DNA of 64,000 nucleotides, taken from NCBI RefSeq assembly GCF_000520975.1, contig NZ_JACB01000029.1, positions 160,078 to 224,077 on the forward strand, in the 5' to 3' direction. The position numbers and the translations under genes are program-made. Positions 35,439 to 44,081 of this stretch are shown in pieces; the first letter of the stretch is position 1, and each line of letters starts with the position of its first letter. The notes beneath the pieces were generated by a model. It worked only from the letters and a program-made list of their open reading frames with translations, made no database searches and was not told where the DNA came from. The DNA is from Aquimarina megaterium XH134 (lineage in GTDB: Bacteria > Bacteroidota > Bacteroidia > Flavobacteriales > Flavobacteriaceae).

Positions 35439-37916
35439 ATGAAAAAACTATTACTTATTTGTTTACTTTTTCATTTGGGGAATCAATTAATTCTTGCGCA
35501 AGCGGATTATATAGGTTGGGAGTTTAGAGGAGGAAGAATTCTTTCTAATCCAGATGGTAGTGGTTCTACACGTCCTGGACCCGAACCTGCTGGATTATAT
35601 GGCCCAGGAGGGGCTACAGAAATACCTACTTCTGATGGTCGTCTTCCTTCGGCAATACTGGTAGATCTTGACAATGATAATGATCTTGATTTTATTTCCG
35701 GAAGCCAAAGAGGATCTGTTCATTACTTCGAAAATACAGGTACAGCTACAGCTCCATTTTGGGTTTTGGCATCAATACCTACTTTAGATACTATAAAAAT
35801 AAATGCCAGTAGCTCTGCGAGAAACCAAAATAGACCGCAACTGGCAGATATTGATGATGATGGAGATCTGGACCTATTTATTGGGTCTCAATATAATTAT
35901 GAAGGTCATACGGATGATGATATCCGATTTTATAGAAATATTGGTACCAAAGAAGTGCCCGTATTTGAATATGCTCCAGATTGTTTACCTGGGCTTCTGG
36001 ATCAAGATATTGCAGAATTTCCAGGTTTAGGGTTTGTAGATCTTGATAATGACACAGATCTTGATTTAGTGGCATTGGGAGGTGATAAGCTAACATACTA
36101 TAAAAATATAGGCACCAAAGAAAATCCTAATTTTGAATTACAATCTGAAGCAGATAGCCCTTGGGATGATGAAAGTGCGTATACCAATATGGATGTACCC
36201 ATACCTGTATTTGAAGATTTTGACAAAGATGGGGATTATGATATGTATTTTATGATTGACACAGGTTTCGTGAGATGGATAGAAAATACCGGAACAGTTA
36301 CAAATCCTCATTTCTCAACTTCTCAAAAAACTATGGATGGAGAATTAACTAATGCCGATATAGGAGATTTTCCTACTGTTGATTTTGGTGATGTAAATGG
36401 AGATGGTTTAAAAGATGCTATTTTAGCAAATTTTAACGCTCCTAGATTTGCCTGGTTTAGACAAGTTCCTGTATGTATACCACCAACCATATCAACTATT
36501 ACAGCAACACCTGTTACTTGCGAAGGAGAAACCTCTACCATAACTATTACCGGTAATCTTAATATCGCCTCTACATGGTCGATATATACTGACTCTTGCG
36601 GAGGCACTCTTATAGGCACAACAAAGACTAATACATCGACCTTTGAGGTCATCCCAACTGCACCAAGTACCACCTATTATATCAGAGGAGAAGATGATGG
36701 CATCTCCTGCATTGATGAGACAACAGCAACCTGTACAACGATTACTATTGTAGTTAACGCTATCGATGATCCAAGTTTTAACTATAGCTCAAGTAATTAT
36801 TGCAAAGGAGATACTAATCCTACACCTTCGATTTCGGGATTGACTGGTGGTGTATTCTCTAGTACAATAGGATTAAGCATTGATCCTAATACCGGAACAA
36901 TCGATATTGCCGCCAGCACAACAGGATCTCATACTATAACCTATACAACTACAGGAACCTGTCCCAATTCTAGTGATGTTGTTGTAGATATCATCGAATT
37001 GGACGATCCAGGTTTTAACTATAGTTCAAGTAATTATTGCAAAGAAGATGCTAACCCTACCCCCTCGATTTCGGGATTAGCTGGAGGAGTATTTTCTAGT
37101 ACATCAGGATTAAGCATTGATCCTAATACCGGAACAATTGATATTGCTACCAGTACAACAGGGTCTTATACTGTAACATATACAACCAAGGGAACCTGTC
37201 CCAATTCTAATGATGTAGTCGTAAATATTACTCAATTAGATAATTCTGCTTTCAGTTTTGATGATTTGACCTATTGTCCTGATGCAAATAATCCCATACC
37301 GACAATAACCGGGGTAGAAGGAGGAACATTTAGTTCAACATCAGGATTAAGTATTAATGAAATTTCTGGAGAAATTAATATCCAGAAATCTATACCTGGA
37401 ACCCATACCGTAACCTATACCACATTAGGCACATGTGCTACCTCTAGCATGGTAGACATAACCATAAACGCATTACCAGATGTAACAATAACAAATAATT
37501 CACTAACCTATACAGCCATTCAAACAGATGCAACATATCAGTGGGTTAATTGTGAAACAAATCAACCTATATCTGGAGAAACAAATCAATCATTTACGGC
37601 GTCTGAAAATGGCTCATATGCTGTTGATATTACACAAAATGGTTGCACAACCAGATCCTCTTGTATTGTATTAGACACTATTGTTTCACAACAAGAAGAT
37701 ACAATATCTACCTTTAAACTATATCCTAATCCAACTGATGGAGTTGTAAATCTTACGATTACTGTAAAAAAAGTTTCTGTATATAATTACTACGGAAGAA
37801 AAGTATTTGAAACCTCTAACTCTACTTTTGATATTTCATCTCTTAAATCTGGAGTATATTTTATGGAGGTTGAAACTAACAAAGGTAGAACTATTAAAAG
37901 AATTGTACGGCAATAA
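35439..37916 (+). CDS. T9SS-secreted FG-GAP/VCBS protein with Ig-like repeats
   Basis: An 825-residue secreted or surface protein. I start it at 35439 because MKKLLLICLLFHLGNQLILAQA is a signal peptide. Residues about 60-340 hold FG-GAP/VCBS calcium-binding repeats (VDLDNDNDLDFISG, ADIDDDGDLDLFIG, GDVNGDGLKDAI). About 440-680 hold three repeats of about 79 residues, of which the first two are nearly identical. The C-terminus is a type IX sorting domain (FKLYPNPTDGVVNLTI... GVYFMEVETNKGRTIKR). Probably an adhesin or cell-surface binding protein. Confidence 0.92.
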   Translation: MKKLLLICLLFHLGNQLILAQADYIGWEFRGGRILSNPDGSGSTRPGPEPAGLYGPGGATEIPTSDGRLPSAILVDLDNDNDLDFISGSQRGSVHYFENTGTATAPFWVLASIPTLDTIKINASSSARNQNRPQLADIDDDGDLDLFIGSQYNYEGHTDDDIRFYRNIGTKEVPVFEYAPDCLPGLLDQDIAEFPGLGFVDLDNDTDLDLVALGGDKLTYYKNIGTKENPNFELQSEADSPWDDESAYTNMDVPIPVFEDFDKDGDYDMYFMIDTGFVRWIENTGTVTNPHFSTSQKTMDGELTNADIGDFPTVDFGDVNGDGLKDAILANFNAPRFAWFRQVPVCIPPTISTITATPVTCEGETSTITITGNLNIASTWSIYTDSCGGTLIGTTKTNTSTFEVIPTAPSTTYYIRGEDDGISCIDETTATCTTITIVVNAIDDPSFNYSSSNYCKGDTNPTPSISGLTGGVFSSTIGLSIDPNTGTIDIAASTTGSHTITYTTTGTCPNSSDVVVDIIELDDPGFNYSSSNYCKEDANPTPSISGLAGGVFSSTSGLSIDPNTGTIDIATSTTGSYTVTYTTKGTCPNSNDVVVNITQLDNSAFSFDDLTYCPDANNPIPTITGVEGGTFSSTSGLSINEISGEINIQKSIPGTHTVTYTTLGTCATSSMVDITINALPDVTITNNSLTYTAIQTDATYQWVNCETNQPISGETNQSFTASENGSYAVDITQNGCTTRSSCIVLDTIVSQQEDTISTFKLYPNPTDGVVNLTITVKKVSVYNYYGRKVFETSNSTFDISSLKSGVYFMEVETNKGRTIKRIVRQ
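36764..37470 (+). repeat. Three tandem repeats encoding about 79 residues each
   Basis: Units start at DDPSFNYSSSNYC, DDPGFNYSSSNYC and DNSAFSFDDLTYC. The first two units are nearly identical in DNA and protein. The third is clearly diverged. Each ends with a THTVTYTT-GTC pattern. Confidence 0.8.
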
Positions 37917-37955
37917 TAAATTGTTAGAAAAAGTATCCTCAAAATACATTTTATT

Positions 37956-37985
37956 AAAAACCTTTCGTTGATCGAAAGGTTTTTA
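37956..37985 (+). terminator. Terminator of the secreted FG-GAP protein gene
   Basis: AAAACCTTTCG pairs with CGAAAGGTTTT around TTGAT, followed by Ts, 40 bases after the stop. Confidence 0.88.
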
Positions 37986-38194
37986 AGTTTTTAAGTAGGG
38001 TTTATTTATTTTAAAACGAACTACTTTCATGAATTACATACCTTCTTATTCTACTTTTTCTTCTATGTTTTCCAATAAATCGATTAAAATTAATTCCTAA
38101 TTCTCCAAAAGGAATCAAATTATTAGTGCTATATACTTTAACTACATACACCCATTGTTAGTATGCTTAAAGAAATAGTCAATCTACTTTTTCA

Positions 38195-38452
38195 TCAATC
38201 AAATAATCCTCTTATAATCTCACGAAGTAGCCCCGTTCTAAAAAGAAAAATTAATAACCCAACTAAAAAGATTAGCATTCTCCATACTACATTTCCAACA
38301 AACCTCCCTATTGCTACCCCCATTATCGCTAGAATTATAGCCATAATAAAACTTGATTCCTCACCGCTAATTCCGATTCCAAATCCTAAAATACCTCCTA
38401 CAACCGCAAAAATTTGAACTAAAGACTCCCCGCCTGAATTTTCTGTATTCAT
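38195..38452 (-). CDS. Small membrane protein (85 aa), unknown
   Basis: An 85-residue protein of mostly hydrophobic character: a short polar start (NTENSGGESL), then two glycine-rich segments (QIFAVVGGILGFGIGISG and AIILAIMGVAIGRFVG) and a last helix (MLIFLVGLLIFLFRTG). I do not recognise the family. The regular amphipathic pattern supports a real gene, but there is no supporting context. Confidence 0.6.
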   Translation of the reverse strand: MNTENSGGESLVQIFAVVGGILGFGIGISGEESSFIMAIILAIMGVAIGRFVGNVVWRMLIFLVGLLIFLFRTGLLREIIRGLFD

Positions 38453-38573
38453 CTTTAAAATAATTTAAAAAATTAATAAATAACCTTGTGTATATTCGAT
38501 TTTGATTTGGGGATAATTCCAATAATTATTTAAAAACTTATCTGTATGTTTTTCATATTTTATAAGTATATGA

Positions 38574-39005
38574 TTATAATTTCCAATTAAAATCCCTTAG
38601 AAAATTATTTATCGTATACTTCCCTTTTATTTTTTTGATATACGATTTTGCTCGTGTACCAGCATCATCTACATTAATGATTGTGTATTTTCCGTACTCA
38701 TTCATTGAAATATAGAAGTTATCCGCACTATAACTTGGATGTTTAATTTTTGTCCCTGCATACACTGGATTATACCCCTTTAACCTTATACCATACTGTG
38801 TGTTTTCTATTGTCATAGCTTGCTCAATCATTGTAGTTCTTTTATCATAATACCTAACACGCATTTTACCTGTTCCATTATCAAAAATCACCAGAGCACA
38901 TCGATATTGAGTTAAACCAGCAGTAAACTTAACCTCAAAGATTTCCTGACCTTGAATTGTTAATGGTAATAGAAGTGCTAAAAACAGAATTTTAATGTAT
39001 TTCAT
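38574..39005 (-). CDS. Secreted hypothetical protein (143 aa)
   Basis: A 143-residue protein with a signal peptide (MKYIKILFLALLLPLTIQGQ) and a compact beta-rich remainder (EVKFTAGLTQYRCALVIFDN, GKMRVRYYDKRT). I chose the ATG at 39005. The GTG at 39014 would add three residues. The family is unknown. It lies downstream of the two-component pair but is separated by 237 bases. Confidence 0.75.
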   Translation of the reverse strand: MKYIKILFLALLLPLTIQGQEIFEVKFTAGLTQYRCALVIFDNGTGKMRVRYYDKRTTMIEQAMTIENTQYGIRLKGYNPVYAGTKIKHPSYSADNFYISMNEYGKYTIINVDDAGTRAKSYIKKIKGKYTINNFLRDFNWKL

Positions 39006-39242
39006 GATGCCCACTTTTGAATTCGATGAATGCTTTCCGTATGAATTATTATCTATAACTCAAAAGTAAAGAGATTAAAAATCAATAGCTTGCGACAAAC
39101 CGCAACCCATCATTTTTTATCTTACATTTAATTCGGATAATACTTAATAGAGTTTATAAATTAGAAGTTGTTGTTTTAATTTAAACTCAAATTGTGTTTT
39201 CACCACATTAAGATTTCAAAAAAGAAGTTTTAAAAATTACAA

Positions 39243-39911
39243 TTAAATCAGGCCAACATCTTTGGCAATTCCTATAAGTTGAGGAAGTGTTTTGGCATCA
39301 AAAAGTTCTTTAAGTTTTTGTAAACGAAACTCAATATTTCTTTTACTACCGGAAGTTAAATTATGTTTACTAAAATAATCCGATATTTGTTGTTGTGTCA
39401 AGCCTTTGGCTATTAATTTCAAGATTAAAGTATCTGTTTTTTTTACTTCTGAAATGTTGTCAGATCTTCGAAGTAATTTCATAATATCATCAGAATAATA
39501 ATATTTATCCTGAAGAATAGTTTTGATTGCCTTAACTATATCTTCTGTGCCTTGTCTACCTTTTGAAACATAAGCATTAATTTTTTGATTATCAACAAGT
39601 TCCCTTATTTTTCCGATACGATTTTCTACAGAAAAAACGACAATCTTAAGGTCTGGCTGGATTTTTCTAACTTGTTTAATAAGTTCATCTCCAGAGCTAA
39701 TTTTTCTCAATTTATGATCTTCTTTAAAAGAGAGATCGGTAATTAAGAGATCAAATGGAGTGTTTTTCTGTCTGGCAGATCTTAGTTTAAGCAAAGCATT
39801 ATCACAGTAATTAACAGTTTCTATTTTCTTAATACAAAACTCTTTTAACGTGTTTTGCAATCCTACACTAATACTTTGTTGATCTTCGGAGATAAGGACT
39901 TTTTTAAACAT
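39243..39911 (-). CDS. LuxR-type response regulator
   Basis: A 222-residue response regulator. The receiver domain has acidic residues ED near residue 10, the phospho-acceptor D in LLITDLSF (about residue 59) and K in AYVSKGRQ (about residue 117). The C-terminal DNA-binding domain (TDTLILKLIAKGLTQQQISDYFSK) is LuxR-like but unusual, with the extra SGSKRNIEFRLQKLKELF. It starts 10 bases after the kinase stop, so it is probably co-transcribed with its partner. Confidence 0.9.
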   Translation of the reverse strand: MFKKVLISEDQQSISVGLQNTLKEFCIKKIETVNYCDNALLKLRSARQKNTPFDLLITDLSFKEDHKLRKISSGDELIKQVRKIQPDLKIVVFSVENRIGKIRELVDNQKINAYVSKGRQGTEDIVKAIKTILQDKYYYSDDIMKLLRRSDNISEVKKTDTLILKLIAKGLTQQQISDYFSKHNLTSGSKRNIEFRLQKLKELFDAKTLPQLIGIAKDVGLI

Positions 39912-39921
39912 ACAATAAAAA

Positions 39922-41856
39922 TTATCTTTGAAACATAATGGTCGCTATAAATCCCTCGTCTGGGCTAGTCTCAAAGATAAACTCCCCTTTTATATTTTCA
40001 ATGCGATTTTCCGCATTAGCTAATCCATTAATATTTAGGTTCTTTTTAATGGCCCCTATACCATTGTCTTTATAGGTAACAATTCTATGCTTTCCTGTAT
40101 CCTTTACCATTAATGTTGCCTTGTTAGCCTTGCTATGTTTTATTGTATTAATAAAAAGTTCTTGAACCACTCTAAACACTGCTATTTTTTTATAATCAGG
40201 AACAGTGGACCAATCTGTCTCTGACACATTAGTAATAACAATCATATTTTGGTTATTGTATTGCTGTATTAAATTTTTTAATTCTTTTTGAAAATTAACA
40301 ACATCAATACTTGTCATCTCTGTTGATATATCTCTTGCTCTTAGATAGATATTTTGCAATTTATCTCCTATACTTTTTCGTATTGAAAAAGTAGAAATAT
40401 CTTGAGTATTTTCTATAAAATTGATAATATTAGATATATCATTTGCCAATTCATCATGAACCTTTTTTGAAATCCTTCTTTCGGTATTATAAACTTTTGT
40501 TTCTGTATCCTTTCTGTGTTTCTGCATCAAATAATACAACACAAAAACAATAATCAATACAAGTATAACTCCTATTAAAAGATAAATTATCTTTTGAGTC
40601 CTTTGAAAAGAAACTTCTAATTCCTGTTTAGCAGTAAGATCTTTTAATCTATGAATCTCTTCTACCTTTAGCTGATCATCATACCTGATCTTAGCAAATT
40701 GAGTCTTGACCTGTAATTCTTGTTCCTGAAGACTATCAGTAAGTTGGATATATCTTGTTTTAATATTGAGGTCTTCAGGTTTCATTTCCATTAAAAAATT
40801 TAAAGCTTCCAATTCTCCTTTTGGGTTTTTAATGCTTTTAGAAATTTTCATCATTTTATCAAACCATTTTAAAGATTCTCCTCTGTTCTTTTGAGAAAAA
40901 TATTCTCCCAAATGCTTATAACTTGCTATTAATCCTCGTTTATCATTTTCTTGAGTTCTTATATGTAATGCGCTTAAAAGTTCTTTTTCGATATCTAAGG
41001 TATCCTTAAGCCATCGGGCATAAGCATAATTATCTATCAACCTGGCTTTTTGTTTTGATGAAATATGCAATAAAGAATCACTCAAAATATTTCTAAATAA
41101 TTCAATTGCCTTTTTATACTTTTTATTCTTAATGTATACTATTGAAAGATTGTTTTTATAAACCAATCTATCTATATTAGATTTTGTATTTGCAATAGCT
41201 TTTTCATAATATTTTATTGCATCTTCATTATTCAAAAGGTTCTTATTACTAATGGCTAAAACATTATATGCCGAAGCAATATATTTTGCATCTTTATCTG
41301 GTAACAAATACCGCAATGCATCTGTAATTGTTTCTTTACTTCCAAAAAAATCACTATTGCTTTGTTGTACATAAGCCATATTCAATAAACGCCTACCTAT
41401 CTGGCTACTATCTTTTATTGTCAGAAAATTATTTTTTGATTTATTATAATAATAGTATGCGCTATCAGAATAAAATTTAATCTTATCAAAATAATATGCT
41501 TTTAAATAATACCCTTTTCCTTCGTAATAAATATCTTTAGCTTCATTAGTCTTATCTAATAATAAGGCATTGTAATGCTTTAAACTATCTATCTGTTTTA
41601 GGGAATAATGAATAACACTTTTTTGATATAAAACCTTGTGATAAACAGCGCCTTTATAATCTATATCAAAGCGCTTATATGCGTTGTTTATAGCCTGGTA
41701 TCTAATGTTTAGGTCTTTGGTCTTGTCTTTCGAAAGGTCATAATAATATGCTATACTATCCAAAGGTTTCTCTTTTTCAGAAAAAGTAATAAGATGTTCT
41801 TTATTACAAGCGCAAAATAGAATGATTAACACAACTACTAAAGTTTTATTATGCAT
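39922..41856 (-). CDS. TPR-containing sensor histidine kinase, lipoprotein-anchored
   Basis: A 644-residue sensor. The N-terminus ends in a lipobox (LFCAC, C17). Residues about 40-390 are TPRs (for example YNVLAISNKNLLNNEDAIKYYEKA). A membrane helix follows (IIYLLIGVILVLIIVFVLYYLM, about residue 405-427), then a HisKA_3-type H box (RRISKKVHDELANDISN) and an HATPase domain (FINTIKHSKANKATLMV, DNGIGAIKKNLNINGLANAENRI). This is the NarL/LuxR-partner type common in Bacteroidota. It pairs with the response regulator immediately downstream. Confidence 0.93.
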   Translation of the reverse strand: MHNKTLVVVLIILFCACNKEHLITFSEKEKPLDSIAYYYDLSKDKTKDLNIRYQAINNAYKRFDIDYKGAVYHKVLYQKSVIHYSLKQIDSLKHYNALLLDKTNEAKDIYYEGKGYYLKAYYFDKIKFYSDSAYYYYNKSKNNFLTIKDSSQIGRRLLNMAYVQQSNSDFFGSKETITDALRYLLPDKDAKYIASAYNVLAISNKNLLNNEDAIKYYEKAIANTKSNIDRLVYKNNLSIVYIKNKKYKKAIELFRNILSDSLLHISSKQKARLIDNYAYARWLKDTLDIEKELLSALHIRTQENDKRGLIASYKHLGEYFSQKNRGESLKWFDKMMKISKSIKNPKGELEALNFLMEMKPEDLNIKTRYIQLTDSLQEQELQVKTQFAKIRYDDQLKVEEIHRLKDLTAKQELEVSFQRTQKIIYLLIGVILVLIIVFVLYYLMQKHRKDTETKVYNTERRISKKVHDELANDISNIINFIENTQDISTFSIRKSIGDKLQNIYLRARDISTEMTSIDVVNFQKELKNLIQQYNNQNMIVITNVSETDWSTVPDYKKIAVFRVVQELFINTIKHSKANKATLMVKDTGKHRIVTYKDNGIGAIKKNLNINGLANAENRIENIKGEFIFETSPDEGFIATIMFQR

Positions 41857-41888
41857 ATTATCAATAGTTTAAGAATTAAAATTAAAAA

Positions 41889-41916
41889 AAAAGCCACACT
41901 TTCTTGTGACTTTTTG
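41889..41916. terminator. Hairpin upstream of the kinase gene
   Basis: AAGCCACA and TGTGACTT form a stem with one mismatch, with A-rich sequence on the left and T-rich sequence on the right, so it could terminate in either direction. Which transcript it serves is unclear. Confidence 0.4.
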
Positions 41917-42078
41917 ATTTATCATTTTGTCCTGTCCTAAAATAAGTTGACACAAAATCGATTTACTTATGAACTATTCGGAAAAGCTTCGGAAAAAACA
42001 CACACAACGTGATTACAATTTAGGTTTTAAATTAGCAGTTGTAGATTAGATAGAAAAATAAGAAAACACCCTAATTTT

Positions 42079-42400
42079 ATGAAACAAACACAACCATCTA
42101 GAATCGAAGAGTTCTTTGTTAGCGATATTACATATATCAAAAGTTGAGAACCCACCCATTATTTATCTTTAGTAACTGATGCATATAGCAGAATGATCTT
42201 GGGACACCAAATCAGTAATGATATGAGTGCCAAAAATGTAGTAAAAACAATGAAGATGGCAATTAAAAAATGAATCTTTAATACATACTTGTAATAATGT
42301 AATAGAACTCAAACAACTTGTTCAACAATCAATTAAAACCTACAACAATAAAAGATCACATTTAAGTTTAAACTATAAAACATCTAGCTTTATACACAAC
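42079..42400 (+). pseudogene. IS3-family transposase (orfB) remnant
   Basis: Reads SRIEEFFVSDITYIKS, a TGA at 42145, then THYLSLVTDAYSRMILGHQI and NDMSAKNVVKTMKMAIKK to a second TGA at 42271. After a deletion, the C-terminal ELKQLVQQSIKTYNNKRSH follows. The first Asp of the DDE triad is in the DITYI motif. The second Asp is retained in VTDAYSR, and the Glu region is lost. Confidence 0.82.
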
Positions 42401-42406
42401 AAAAAA

Positions 42407-42430
42407 ACCTGTGAAGCAAGCTTCACAGGT
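42407..42430 (-). terminator. Perfect hairpin terminator of the small lipoprotein gene
   Basis: ACCTGTGAAGC and GCTTCACAGGT form a perfect 11-base-pair stem with a 2-base loop. On the minus strand it is followed by seven Ts. It lies 42 bases downstream of the lipoprotein stop, inside the boundaries of the IS remnant. Confidence 0.85.
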
Positions 42431-42471
42431 GTGATTTAAATATTTAAAATCTGTCAATCTTTTAGGACGAC

Positions 42472-42639
42472 TTATTCATCGTCATCAGGTTGCTCTTCTA
42501 CAGTCCCTTCCTCTGTGGTAGCTGTTTCATAATTACAAATATCATCTGTAAAGTCATTTTTTTCTTCACAAGAAATAAAGATTAACCCTAAAAACAAGCA
42601 AATTATTATACATTTTATTATATTCTTTATATTTTTCAT
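42472..42639 (-). CDS. Small acidic lipoprotein (55 aa)
   Basis: 55 residues read directly from the sequence. MKNIKNIIKCIIICLFLGLIFISCEE is a lipoprotein signal with lipobox (IFISC, C24). The short acidic mature part (KNDFTDDICNYETATTEEGT... QPDDDE) has one further cysteine. The function is unknown. The strong terminator and complex upstream palindromes support a real, regulated gene. Confidence 0.7.
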   Translation of the reverse strand: MKNIKNIIKCIIICLFLGLIFISCEEKNDFTDDICNYETATTEEGTVEEQPDDDE

Positions 42640-42678
42640 TTTATTAAATTTTTTGATTAAACATTATGGTTCTCCTTA

Positions 42679-42700
42679 CCGAATCTTTATGAGGATTCGG
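42679..42700. repeat. Inverted repeat CCGAATC-N8-GATTCGG
   Basis: Perfect 7-base arms (42679-42685, 42694-42700), about 40 bases upstream of the lipoprotein ATG, inside its likely leader or promoter. Confidence 0.55.
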
Positions 42701-42713
42701 GCAGTCTGATAAA

Positions 42714-42729
42714 ATCAAAGCGCTTTGAT
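42714..42729. promoter_or_regulatory. Perfect 16-base palindrome ATCAAAGCGCTTTGAT
   Basis: A fully symmetric 16-base site 75 bases upstream of the lipoprotein ATG. It looks like a dimeric regulator operator. The regulator is unknown. Confidence 0.5.
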
Positions 42730-42855
42730 AGTTTTTGAGAAGAATGAAGTTTTGATAAGGGTGGAAATATCTTCTTCTCTTAAGTTATTTTCAACCTATT
42801 AAACTTCACAAGTAGTTTTCTAGAATCAACTACGATACAAAGGTGAAAAACATAA

Positions 42856-42887
42856 TCGGTCGATAATATTGGTCGATTATCGGCCGA
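42856..42887. repeat. GC-rich inverted repeat TCGGTCGATAAT / ATTATCGGCCGA
   Basis: 12-base arms with one mismatch and an 8-base spacer that itself contains another GGTCG. This GC-rich block stands out from the surrounding AT-rich sequence. It lies between the two divergent genes. Confidence 0.55.
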
Positions 42888-43152
42888 CGACTATTTAAAA
42901 AATTATTGAAAAATATTCTTAATTGACCTGTTTTTAGGCTACAGTAAACTCTTTTAATCTTTAACTTTTCTATAAAAAATATTGATTTACATCATCAGAT
43001 GGGGTAAATCAAACACCATGTCTATTGTATCATTCTAACAGTCAATTATTTTTGATCATTGTGGTTTTCCGCAAAAGCGGTTTCCTAACTTTTAATACTT
43101 TCACTTCACTTTACACAGAGTATTCTTTAAGAAATATTTTTAACTCACTAAA

Positions 43153-44058
43153 ATGGCTAAATCCTTATCAGAATCACAGTTTGATGTATTTGTATATTTT
43201 TTTGATGCTATTGCAAAAGAACATACTCCAAATAAGTCTTTTAAAGATTATATAGAACGTGATATTAATAGACTTATAGAGCGACTGGAAGAAAAAACAA
43301 AAGAAAAAATTGGCCGAACCACTATAGTTAATTATAGAGATCGATATAATAAAAAAGAAGGAGAAAAATTCACCTACTTAAAATCTTATCTGGATATTTT
43401 GGCACAGTATATTGATTATTCTTCTTACGAAAACTTCATTAAAGAAAATAAAGCTTTCTGGGGCCTTGAGAAATATCGAGCAGAAGAACTTATACTTAGT
43501 AGAGGAAACAAAAAGAAACACAAATCCAGTACAGATGAAAAGAGACATTATAAAAAGCTATCATATAAAAAACTGTCTAATTTAACACCAAAAGAAATTG
43601 TTAAGTATACCAAATCCTTTTTAGCCCAAACAAAATCAGAATCTTCTAATGACAAAACTCTTTTCTGGTTAGGAGTTCTATTACTTTCCCAAAATCAATA
43701 TGAAGAATCTATAAGGTATATAAAAGAGTCTATTAAGATCAATCCAATCGATGATGAATATCATTATAATCTGGCCTTGGCAATGTTTAAAGGCAAGAGA
43801 CCTTTTAGATTAAAAATGAATGAAATCAAAGAAATACAAACTTCTCTAAAAACGGCGATACGTATAAATAATAAGAAAGAAAAATATCATTGTCTAAAAT
43901 ACCTTATCACTCAAGATTATTTTAGACGAAGCGGACTCGATGATCCAGACAATTCTTCTAATGATTTACCAATGATAACAAAAGAAGAACCCAATGAGCT
44001 GGAGCGTTTATTTTCTTCATTAGGTGGGTTATCAAAAGATAACTATTTTAAAAATTGA
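43153..44058 (+). CDS. Unknown protein with helical N-domain and TPRs (301 aa)
   Basis: A 301-residue protein. Residues 1-100 form a helical domain (KSFKDYIERDINRLIERLE, GRTTIVNYRDRYN, YLDILAQYIDYSSYENFIK) of a kind found at the N-termini of Bacteroidota regulators and multidomain proteins; it looks DNA-binding or adaptor-like. A basic linker (KKHKSSTDEKRHYKKL) follows, then TPRs at about 165-220 (TLFWLGVLLLSQNQYEESIRYIKESI). There is no membrane segment. The stop overlaps the alternative TTG start of the next gene. Confidence 0.78.
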   Translation: MAKSLSESQFDVFVYFFDAIAKEHTPNKSFKDYIERDINRLIERLEEKTKEKIGRTTIVNYRDRYNKKEGEKFTYLKSYLDILAQYIDYSSYENFIKENKAFWGLEKYRAEELILSRGNKKKHKSSTDEKRHYKKLSYKKLSNLTPKEIVKYTKSFLAQTKSESSNDKTLFWLGVLLLSQNQYEESIRYIKESIKINPIDDEYHYNLALAMFKGKRPFRLKMNEIKEIQTSLKTAIRINNKKEKYHCLKYLITQDYFRRSGLDDPDNSSNDLPMITKEEPNELERLFSSLGGLSKDNYFKN

Positions 44059-44081
44059 AAACCAACATAAATAATCTTCAC

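Larger units (their letters stand above)
41933..42469 (+). mobile_element. Decayed IS3-family insertion sequence
   Basis: The left end TGTCCTAAAATAAGTTGACA (41933-41952) has a degenerate inverse copy at 42452-42469 (TGTCAATCTTTTAGGACG). Between them are an orfA start (MNYSEKLRKKHTQRDYNLGF, from 41969, stopped after about 28 codons), part of the orfB integrase core and an orfB C-terminal fragment (TYNNKRSHLSLNYKT). At about 540 bases against the usual 1.2-1.5 kb, it has large internal deletions and stops, so it cannot be active. Confidence 0.82.
42640..43152. other. Intergenic region with stacked palindromes, no gene seen
   Basis: 513 bases between the divergent lipoprotein gene and the 43153 operon. 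It holds three distinct inverted repeats (42679-42700, 42714-42729, 42856-42887), described separately, and no coding frame I would trust. Confidence 0.55.

Noticed and set aside
36764..37470. Repeat array resembling a repetitive locus
   Set aside because: The units are in-frame protein repeats of about 237 bases, not CRISPR repeats with spacers.
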